Below, one piece after another: positions 1 to 5,458 of a DNA stretch of 5,458 bases. Made by a program: the position numbers and the translations under genes. Position 1 is the first letter of the stretch; each line of letters opens with the position of its first letter. The stretch is from assembly GCA_026418955.1 (NCBI GenBank), contig JAOAAI010000044.1:1-5458 (forward strand), in the 5' to 3' direction. The DNA comes from Candidatus Goldiibacteriota bacterium (GTDB taxonomy: Bacteria > Oederibacteriota > PGYV01 > DSYL01). Under the pieces are notes generated by a model. It was not told the origin of the DNA. It did no database searches and saw nothing but the letters and a program-made list of their open reading frames with translations.

Positions 1-736
1 AATCAAATACTAAAATTTTATCATTTAATTTTAATTCATTAATTAATTTTTTCAATTCAGTTAATTCATCACCATTGTCACAAACAATTCTATAATTTTT
101 TATGATATTTGAATAATCTGGATGTTTTGTGATTAGATTATATAAACCTAATACTGTATCGATTATATTTCTATTCTTTAATGTTCCAACATATAACAAA
201 TATATTTCATCAAAATTTCTTTTTATGAATTTTATTTTATGAGGAATAACTGGGACAATCTTAACATTTTTATTTTTTATTTCTAACTTTCTAAGGAGCG
301 ATTCACTTATTATGGAAAGTTTATCAAAAAATTTTGATTCAAATTTCAAAAGTTTATTTGCAAGATATTTCTTTAATGAACCTTTAAAGATACTTCCTGT
401 TCTAATGTCCAGAATAAACTTTTTTTTAGGAAAAATAAGTTTTAAAATACTACATCCATAAAAATAAAAAACATAAATAATTTCATATCTATTTAACGTT
501 TTAATAATTGTAATAAAAAACTTAATATTATTTAATAACTTGCTTTTTGAGAAAGACACTTCAATTAATTCATAATAATCACTAACTAAAGAATAATTTT
601 TTTTACCTTCATTATAACCCAAATAGCAAAAATATATATTATTTTCTAATAAAATATTGAATAAAGACACACTATTATAATTATAACCGAACTGTGATTT
701 TGAGATTATTAAAATGTTCTTATTAAGCTTTTTCAT
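1..736 (-). CDS. GT-B glycosyltransferase (GT4-like), 3' end off the window
   Basis: This is an uninterrupted minus-strand frame of 245 codons from an ATG at 736-734 to the window edge. It is the N-terminal two-thirds of what is probably a 340-380-residue enzyme. The N-terminal domain opens with a beta strand, NILIISKS (about residues 6-13). A second strand, LDIRTGS, has D110 and R112. DKLSIISE (138-145) and IVPVIP (160-165) lead into the second Rossmann domain, which begins with LLYVGT (ends at 185). VCDNGDE (218-224) follows. This order is that of GT4-type retaining glycosyltransferases, which move a sugar from a nucleotide donor to a lipid-linked acceptor at the inner face of the membrane. 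The C-terminal donor-binding motif lies outside the window, so the sugar is unknown. The ATG lies three bases after the wzy stop, so the two genes are almost certainly co-transcribed and probably translationally coupled. No Shine-Dalgarno is visible. The fold is fairly sure; the substrate cannot be inferred. Confidence 0.85.
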   Translation of the reverse strand, partial: MKKLNKNILIISKSQFGYNYNSVSLFNILLENNIYFCYLGYNEGKKNYSLVSDYYELIEVSFSKSKLLNNIKFFITIIKTLNRYEIIYVFYFYGCSILKLIFPKKKFILDIRTGSIFKGSLKKYLANKLLKFESKFFDKLSIISESLLRKLEIKNKNVKIVPVIPHKIKFIKRNFDEIYLLYVGTLKNRNIIDTVLGLYNLITKHPDYSNIIKNYRIVCDNGDELTELKKLINELKLNDKILVFD

Positions 737-739
737 ATA

Positions 740-2137
740 TTACATATTGTCAGATTGTTTTTTTAATGAATGCTTTTTTAGGGAAAATATTATTCCAAAA
801 AATAAGAAGATAAACAACTGATAATTTTCTTCGCGCAAAAATGTTATTTTATACTGGTCTATTAAAAATATTAATAAAGCTACTAATATAGATATTGCAA
901 CATTTTTAATGTAAAAATTAGAATTTTTTATTGTACTAATTATTATTTTTATCATTCTTCCTATAAATATAACGAACAAGGAAAATCCTAAGATTCCAAA
1001 GGAAAATAATATGTGAATGTACAATGAGTGTGGATCGGAATCAGTGAGATTAATTCGACTTTGCCTAAAATATCCATTCCCTAAAATTGGATTTTTGAAG
1101 AATTCTTCAAGATAAAGTAACCAAATCCATTCTCGATTATCAATAATTCCACTATAAATTTTAATATTTTGAATTCTAAAAATTATATTGTTTATTTGTT
1201 CCTCTGCATAGAAAGATAAAATAGAAATAGCAATTGCAATAACTAAATATATTGGAATTAATCTGAAACTATGTTTCTTCATTGAAATTGTGTAAATGCC
1301 TAAAAATAATAAGAAACCAAATGAAAGCAAAAATATCATGCTTCTGCTACCACTATAAAGAATACCAAGAGACAAAATTATAGTTATCAAAATTTTAATT
1401 GGCGTAATTTTTTCATTGAGAAATTTACTAATTAAAATTAAAAAAGAAATAGAAAGAAACTCTGTTGTTAACTCATAATCAGCAATTAAAGATCTTGCTC
1501 TTATTACCCCATCTGTTAAGATAAAAGACGTATATGAGCTAGTTTTTTGAGAAAGAAAATATTTTTGTACATCAAAAATTTGGGGTAAATTTGCACTTAG
1601 TATTGTTACAAATGAGTTAAAAGTTCCTAAAATTATTATATAATTTAAAAGAAAATTAAAATGAATGTTACTTTTTGAAGAAAAAAAATAAATCATAATC
1701 ATAAACAATATATTCGTAAACATAGAAAATCCTCTCCTAATACTCGAAATTTTTGCTTCAGTTGGAGTTGAGAAATAAGATATAATCAATAATAAAATTA
1801 TAATAAATAATATTAATCTGAATTCTTTTTCTATAATTTTGTTTTTTTCAATAAAAAAGAATATAGAGCTAATAAAAACTAAAAGATTTGATAATGTACC
1901 TATATCATTTCCACCAATATTTATATATATTGGAAAGAAAATAGAGACTAAAACTAGAATAAAAGTTAGCTCTGTTTTATTGCTGAAAAACAATAGAATA
2001 AAAGTAAAAAAAATAAGAAATAATAAAATAAAAATACCGCCCAAAAGATTATTTAAATAAATAAAAAATGGGAGGGATAAAACTAAAATTATTAAATAGG
2101 ACTGAAATTTTGATTTTAATGAAAAGGTATTTTCCAT
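740..2137 (-). CDS. wzy: Wzy-type O-antigen/polysaccharide polymerase
   Basis: This 465-residue, almost wholly hydrophobic protein has about 10-12 predicted membrane segments and resembles the O-antigen ligase/polymerase (Wzy_C) superfamily. Visible landmarks are RARSLIADYELTTEF (213-227), the helix start LYSGSRSMIFLL (260-271), and a large outer loop (about 310-372). The loop holds NREW (R335), FKNPILGNGYF (347-357) and DPHSLYIH (368-375, H370). SGSRS, NP-LG-G and PH-LY are characteristic of the family, and the loop Arg and His residues are thought to handle the undecaprenyl-linked glycan. The likely role is polymerising flipped repeat units at the outer face of the inner membrane. A WaaL-type ligase shares the same motifs, but the position directly after a flippase favours Wzy. 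The ATG start lies inside the end of the flippase frame (22-base overlap) and has no Shine-Dalgarno, which suggests translational coupling. The stop is TAA. The 8-A run at 1681-1688 does not disturb the frame. Confidence 0.88.
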   Translation of the reverse strand: MENTFSLKSKFQSYLIILVLSLPFFIYLNNLLGGIFILLFLIFFTFILLFFSNKTELTFILVLVSIFFPIYINIGGNDIGTLSNLLVFISSIFFFIEKNKIIEKEFRLILFIIILLLIISYFSTPTEAKISSIRRGFSMFTNILFMIMIYFFSSKSNIHFNFLLNYIIILGTFNSFVTILSANLPQIFDVQKYFLSQKTSSYTSFILTDGVIRARSLIADYELTTEFLSISFLILISKFLNEKITPIKILITIILSLGILYSGSRSMIFLLSFGFLLFLGIYTISMKKHSFRLIPIYLVIAIAISILSFYAEEQINNIIFRIQNIKIYSGIIDNREWIWLLYLEEFFKNPILGNGYFRQSRINLTDSDPHSLYIHILFSFGILGFSLFVIFIGRMIKIIISTIKNSNFYIKNVAISILVALLIFLIDQYKITFLREENYQLFIFLFFGIIFSLKKHSLKKQSDNM

Positions 2138-2544
2138 AGTAAAAATTCAATAACCATATAAATATTAAAGCAAAATAAACTTAAAATAAATGTATGTTTT
2201 ATACTTAATTTTAATATATTTCTTAAATATATATCTAAAAAAAAGAAACGAATAAATAATAAAATAGTATATGTTAGAGCATAAATATATAAATCATTAT
2301 TTTTATTTATATATGTTATTATCGTGAAAATTAAAATGAAAATCAAAGAACTAATGAAATTAAACTTTAAATACTTTTTTTCTTGCTTTATAGTCACAAA
2401 ATAATTGGAATGAATAATTTGATTGAAAGCTTCAAAACAAAATGATAAATAAAATAAAGGTACTAAATTTATAGAATAAAAATAATTTTTATAAAAATAA
2501 AGTATTATAAGGAATATAAATGGTAAAGTAATTATACCAAACAA
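2116..2544 (-). pseudogene. wzx: Wzx-type flippase, C-terminal part, in a shifted frame
   Basis: This open frame continues the flippase begun at 3425, but one base out of register. It gives about 142 residues with roughly five hydrophobic segments (about 1-18, 25-45, 63-78, 86-103 and 115-135), as expected for the last helices of a Wzx/MATE-fold exporter. It is unlikely to be an independent gene. The only start near its 5' end is a TTG inside the homopolymer region, with no ribosome site, and a five-helix fragment would not work alone. Its frame is open back only to a TAG at 2568-2566, so the shift must fall between there and the stop of the upstream part (2534-2532). Shifting back one base at the A10 run joins the halves cleanly (MFFF then LFGIITLP) into about 436 residues. 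The frame has stayed open in DNA where about one random codon in ten would be a stop, so any lesion is recent or bypassed. Its end overlaps the wzy start by 22 bases. Confidence 0.8.
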
Positions 2545-3425
2545 AAAAAAAACATTAAAGTATAACTAATTTTTGTATAAAAATTAACCTTAAATTTATA
2601 ATCATTAGAATTTATATTAGGAAATAAGAATGATTTTAACGATTGCACAAATTCTTTAAAGATAATGAAGAATATATTTGGAAAAATATAAATCCCAAAT
2701 TGATCATTATTTAATCTAATGCTTAAAAAAATTTTATCAATATTACTATTAAAAATTGATATTAAATTGCCTAGTAGTATTATTAAACCAAATTTTATTT
2801 TTCTAAATTCAGTATTAAAAGAAAATGAAGAAACTCTATAGGATTCAAAAAGTCCTAAATCTTTACTTTCAAAAATTAAAATAAATAAATATGATAAACA
2901 TAATGATAATAAAAGGTTGAATGTATTAAAATTAAAAATATATGATAATAATAAAAATAATGAATATAATAGAACTCTTTTTAATCTTATTGAATTTATT
3001 TTTTTAAATAATTTTTTAGAGTTATAAAAAACTTCTATTAATGAATATAGATTACTAAAAATTATCAATAAAAACAAAATAAATACATCAAAAAAATAAT
3101 AAGCAGATAATAGTCCAATAAAAAACAAGGAGATCGATAACGTTAATAATAATTGAAAATTATGTTTAAAGTCTTCTAATCCTAAGTTTGATGAATATTC
3201 AGAAAATTTGCAATAAACATAATCTATTATTCCAAATGAAAATACACCTGAAAAAGAAAATAAAACCATCAATTTTCTATAATAACCAAAATCACTTATA
3301 CTTAAATATTTTGGGATTAAGAAGTTAATAATTATTGTTATAAATAATACTATGATATTAACAGAAACATAAGAATAAAATCCACTAAATAAGTGTTTGT
3401 AAAATTTTATATCTATTCTTCTCAT
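2532..3425 (-). CDS. wzx: Wzx-type flippase, N-terminal part (cut short by a frameshift)
   Basis: This 297-residue product is the first two-thirds of a polysaccharide-export flippase (MVF/MATE superfamily). Such proteins flip undecaprenyl-linked repeat units across the inner membrane. Helices lie at about 18-38, 50-70, 91-110, 111-130, 150-165, 168-186 and 211-227. Family features are KYLSISDFGYYRKLM (39-53), where Wzx proteins usually read LG-x-x-x-FG-x-Y, and NIDKIFLS (228-235) followed by FGIY (243-246), which matches the D-[KR]-x9-12-G-x-Y pattern starting the second half. Full-length members have about 400-500 residues and 12 or more helices, so this part lacks the last five or so. It runs through ten U's, then three codons later hits TAA at 2534-2532. 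The rest lies one base out of frame at 2544-2116. The start is ATG at 3425-3423, behind an A-rich leader without a Shine-Dalgarno. The gene follows a 348-base gap and probably has its own promoter. As read, it would not make a working flippase without slippage or correction. Confidence 0.85.
   Translation of the reverse strand: MRRIDIKFYKHLFSGFYSYVSVNIIVLFITIIINFLIPKYLSISDFGYYRKLMVLFSFSGVFSFGIIDYVYCKFSEYSSNLGLEDFKHNFQLLLTLSISLFFIGLLSAYYFFDVFILFLLIIFSNLYSLIEVFYNSKKLFKKINSIRLKRVLLYSLFLLLSYIFNFNTFNLLLSLCLSYLFILIFESKDLGLFESYRVSSFSFNTEFRKIKFGLIILLGNLISIFNSNIDKIFLSIRLNNDQFGIYIFPNIFFIIFKEFVQSLKSFLFPNINSNDYKFKVNFYTKISYTLMFFFCLV
2543..2552. repeat. A10 homopolymer at the wzx frameshift
   Basis: This is a run of ten A on the + strand, or ten U in the wzx mRNA. 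It sits between an in-frame ATG codon and TGT, and is where the two flippase frames can be joined. Eleven bases instead of ten, or a -1 slip over the U-rich codons TTT TTT TTT, gives a continuous protein of about 436 residues. It is the longest single-base run I find in the window. Runs of eight occur at several places in genes that stay in frame. Tracts of nine or more A or T are known substrates for replication slippage (phase variation), RNA polymerase slippage and basecalling error, and the sequence alone cannot tell these apart. Confidence 0.85.
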
Positions 3426-3773
3426 AATAAGTTATAATTTTCTTTTCTTTTATTTTTATAACAAAACTATTATCATCATTCAACAAGATATGTTAAAACA
3501 TTAAAATTTATTTTTATTTTTTAGTAAAACCATTCAATAATTATTACATTTTTATATATTCATTAATCTTTAGAATTCATACTACGCAACTTAAATTAAA
3601 ATAAATATATAAAATGGATTAATTTTTTAAAAAAATAATTATTAATTATTTTTTTGTTATTATTGGAAATATTTTAATCTTTGTTTTAATATAAATAATT
3701 ATTTAGTGTTTCTTATTAACTAGAAAATGAAGTACTTAACTAAATTAAAATAGTATTTGTTAAATCAAAAAAA
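3426..3773. other. 348-base non-coding gap upstream of wzx
   Basis: This stretch is almost entirely A and T and is dense with stops in all frames, so I see no gene or recognisable gene remnant. It lies 3' of one glycosyltransferase and 5' of the flippase on the same strand, so it should hold a terminator or processing site, a promoter for wzx, or both. The only clear structure is an all-AT perfect inverted repeat at 3629-3655. A weak Bacteroidota-like -7 element, TAGTTTTG, is at 3469-3462 on the minus strand, 36 bases before the wzx ATG, but it has no -33 partner at the usual spacing. A short stretch with more G and C, GTTGCGTAG (3591-3583 on the minus strand), is the only part that departs from AT richness. 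The gap may mark the junction of two gene blocks acquired separately. Confidence 0.6.
3629..3655. repeat. Perfect 13-bp all-AT inverted repeat
   Basis: The arm at 3629-3641 (A7 then TAATTA) is the exact reverse complement of 3643-3655 (TAATTA then T7), around a single central T. It lies 119 bases beyond the stop of the upstream glycosyltransferase. As RNA, either strand would form an A:U hairpin ending in a run of U, which resembles a weak bidirectional terminator, but the absence of any G:C pair makes efficient termination doubtful. It could equally be a cruciform-prone or protein-binding palindrome, or chance enriched by homopolymeric arms. Confidence 0.35.
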
Positions 3774-4865
3774 TTACAAGGATTGAATAGTTTTAGATGA
3801 ATTCAAAATATTAAATAATGAAAAACTAACTGATTCTAAAGAATGTTCTTGTATAATATTTTTATTTATAATATTATCAGTAAATATATTATTATTAAGT
3901 AAATATTTAATTTTTTCAACAAATTCAAATTTTGAATTAACAATCAAAGCATTTTTATTATTGATCAACTCGTAACTTTCATTTACAGCTATAATGATTT
4001 TATTTAATTGTAACGAGTCATTTATTAATCCCCAGCATAAATTTTGAGATGGAACGAAAGTAAACAGAGATTTTTCTATTATTGATTCAATATATTCATT
4101 TCCAACTTTTGGTAGGTACTTAATTCTTTGATTAAACTTCTTCTTTAATCTAAAGAACCTATTATTTGAAAAATGGTCAAAAAATGGCCCTATAATAACG
4201 AAATTTAACTCCGTTAAATTGGATAACGCATAATCGATAAATTCAAACAATATTTTTGAGTCCTTAAACTTGCTTATTGACCCTATATAAATACCATAGA
4301 TTTCTGGTAAACTGATATTTAAAGACTGTCGTTTTTCTCTTTTAGATATTGGCCAAGGCAAATAAAAAAAATTTTTATTATTAACAAAAACTTTTTCTTT
4401 GGGGTTGGAGGTTATAATTATATCAAACTTATTCTCTAAATATTTTCTAAATAAAAAATTTATAAATTTTTGAATTCCCAATTTTATATAAATTTTTTTC
4501 CCTCTTGGCAAAAAACTTTCTGAGAAAAAAAATTCCGTATGTAATATTGTAATACAATTAAAGTATCTGGCTAACTTTAATGAAATATTTTTATTAATAT
4601 GAACCGCACAAAAAACTAAATCTACACTTCCGATTTTTTTTATTATTGGCATTAAATTGCTAATTTTTATTTTTTTCATTCTAAATATGGTAATATTACC
4701 ATATTTTTCAACCCCTTCTTTAGATTCAAAATTTTTGTAATAATCTACAGTATTTGTTATAACAATTAGATTAACTTCAAATAATTGTGTTATTTTCAGC
4801 CAGACATTAGCCATTTCATTAATACCAATATTGAATGCAGGATAGATAGCTATTATGTTTTTCAT
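3774..4865 (-). CDS. GT-B glycosyltransferase (GT4-like) with an atypical donor motif
   Basis: The product is 363 residues if it starts at ATG 4865-4863, giving MKNIIAIYPAFNIG, a typical first strand and loop. A TTG nine codons upstream (4892) would add a charged tail that the fold does not need, and neither start has a Shine-Dalgarno. The N-terminal Rossmann domain contains ILHTEFFF (about 107-114) and DIIITSNP (148-155). The C-terminal domain begins at YIGS (193-196), followed by FVIIGP (222-227), IKYLPKV (248-254) and VPSQNLCWG (271-279). This layout is that of GT4-like enzymes adding a sugar to a lipid-linked oligosaccharide in the cytoplasm. It departs from the family at the usual E-x7-E site after PS: the sequence reads L-C-W-G-L-I-N-D, with L276 in place of the first Glu and an Asp (283) near the second. 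It lies 79 bases after the epimerase stop, probably in the same transcript, and ends in TAA before the long gap. Donor and acceptor cannot be told. Confidence 0.8.
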   Translation of the reverse strand: MKNIIAIYPAFNIGINEMANVWLKITQLFEVNLIVITNTVDYYKNFESKEGVEKYGNITIFRMKKIKISNLMPIIKKIGSVDLVFCAVHINKNISLKLARYFNCITILHTEFFFSESFLPRGKKIYIKLGIQKFINFLFRKYLENKFDIIITSNPKEKVFVNNKNFFYLPWPISKREKRQSLNISLPEIYGIYIGSISKFKDSKILFEFIDYALSNLTELNFVIIGPFFDHFSNNRFFRLKKKFNQRIKYLPKVGNEYIESIIEKSLFTFVPSQNLCWGLINDSLQLNKIIIAVNESYELINNKNALIVNSKFEFVEKIKYLLNNNIFTDNIINKNIIQEHSLESVSFSLFNILNSSKTIQSL

Positions 4866-4944
4866 ATTATTTAATTCGAGGTCGATTGACAATTATCTTT
4901 TAATTTTTCATCAAAGTAAAATAAACTAAGTAAAATATTAGAAA

Positions 4945-5458
4945 TTATCTGAATATTTCCTTGTTACTTAAATAATAATTTACTGTTCTTTTTAACCCTT
5001 CACTAAACTCTATAAAATTATAGAATTTTAATATATTTTTTAATAACTCAATATTTGCTAAAATATGTTTTATTTCACCCTTTCTTTCATGAAGATAAAT
5101 CGGTTGAATATTCTTTTTGAAAAGTTTGTTTAAGTAGTGTACAACTTGATTTATAGATGTTTGAACATTAGCCCCACAATTAACAATTAAAGAGGATTTA
5201 CAAGATACGTTAGCTGCTAAAATATTTATTTTAACTATATCTTCAACATACGTAAAGCATCTAGTTTGTAAACCATCTCCATATATAACTGGCCTTTCAT
5301 TTTTAACAAATGCTTTTATAAATTTTGGAATTACTGCACTATATGGACTATTTGGGTCTTGTTTAGGACCGAAAACATTAAAATATCTCAAGGAAATAGT
5401 TTCTATACCATATAAATTATTAAAAACATTCATATAGTATTCGCAGCTAAGTTTAGAA
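4945..5458 (-). CDS. NAD-dependent sugar-nucleotide epimerase, C-terminal part (5' end off the window)
   Basis: These are the last 170 residues of an extended short-chain dehydrogenase/reductase of the GalE/WbpP type, usually about 310-340 residues long. The frame is open to the window edge and begins SKLSCEYYMNVF. Its K is the lysine of the catalytic YxxxK, whose Tyr is just outside. RYFNVFGPKQDPNSPY comes next, then AVIPKFIKAF, GDGLQTRCFTYVEDIV (nucleotide-contacting Arg in TR) and NCGANVQTSINQV, all standard for NDP-hexose 4-epimerases. The RYFNVFG-x-x-QDP form is shared with UDP-glucose and UDP-GlcNAc 4-epimerases, so UDP-Gal or UDP-GalNAc supply is plausible, but related dehydratases and decarboxylases cannot be excluded without the N-terminal NAD-binding half. 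The internal ATG at 5433-5431 is not the start, because the catalytic Lys lies before it. The gene opens the visible part of the cluster and would feed the glycosyltransferases downstream. Confidence 0.88.
   Translation of the reverse strand, partial: SKLSCEYYMNVFNNLYGIETISLRYFNVFGPKQDPNSPYSAVIPKFIKAFVKNERPVIYGDGLQTRCFTYVEDIVKINILAANVSCKSSLIVNCGANVQTSINQVVHYLNKLFKKNIQPIYLHERKGEIKHILANIELLKNILKFYNFIEFSEGLKRTVNYYLSNKEIFR

Noticed and set aside
1839..2060. A 73-codon plus-strand ORF
   Set aside because: It lies wholly antisense to the wzy membrane segments, is Lys/Ile-rich because it mirrors Phe/Leu/Ile/Asn codons, and has no ribosome site or recognisable domain.
2116..2544. The C-terminal flippase frame as a separate small membrane protein gene
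   Set aside because: It would need a TTG start within the slippage region, with no ribosome site, and its helices complete the truncated flippase exactly.
3462..3469. TAGTTTTG on the minus strand, matching the Bacteroidota -7 pattern TAnnTTTG
   Set aside because: No TTG occurs at the usual 17-23 base spacing upstream (the nearest are 11 and 14 bases away), such strings are common by chance in this DNA, and the host phylum is unknown.
3582..3593. GCGTAG in the wzx leader as a remnant of the ops/JUMPstart element
   Set aside because: Only a few bases match the GGCGGTAGCGTG core, and the element is typical of enterobacterial operon leaders rather than internal gaps.
4866..4892. TTG start giving a 372-residue glycosyltransferase
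   Set aside because: The nine added residues precede the first strand of the fold, TTG is a poor start, and no Shine-Dalgarno supports it. The ATG at 4865 is simpler.
5236..5283. Cys instead of Asp in the epimerase GDGLQTRCFTYVEDIV motif
   Set aside because: Cys at this position occurs in many extended SDR enzymes, and the nucleotide-contacting Arg is kept, so it does not indicate an altered enzyme.

Overview
This is a 5.46-kb, very AT-rich window (roughly a fifth to a quarter G+C by eye). Every gene reads on the minus strand, so transcription runs from high to low coordinates. The gene set is that of a Wzy-dependent surface polysaccharide locus (O-antigen, capsule or exopolysaccharide type). 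In order of transcription it holds: the C-terminal part of a sugar-nucleotide epimerase (4945-5458, start off the window); a GT-B glycosyltransferase (3774-4865); a 348-base non-coding gap; a Wzx-type flippase broken into two frames (3425 down to 2116); a Wzy-type polymerase (740-2137); and the first 245 codons of a second GT-B glycosyltransferase (1-736, end off the window).

The genes fit one pathway. The epimerase would supply a nucleotide sugar. The two glycosyltransferases would build a lipid-linked repeat unit on the cytoplasmic face of the membrane. Wzx would flip that unit and Wzy would polymerise it on the outer face. Loci like this vary greatly between strains and are often more AT-rich than the rest of the genome, so base composition says little about the host. 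All visible stops are TAA, and no visible start has a clear Shine-Dalgarno sequence. That would suit Bacteroidota or an AT-rich marine lineage, but I cannot assign a taxon.

The most notable feature is the wzx lesion. Two ORFs, together covering a normal flippase of about 436 residues, are offset by one base exactly at a run of 10 A (10 U in the mRNA). This is the longest homopolymer I find in the window, while several runs of 8 sit inside intact genes. It could be a sequencing error, a recent mutation, a phase-variation switch, or a site where polymerase or ribosome slippage restores the frame. The remaining genes are ordinary members of known families, and I see no clearly new kind of system.
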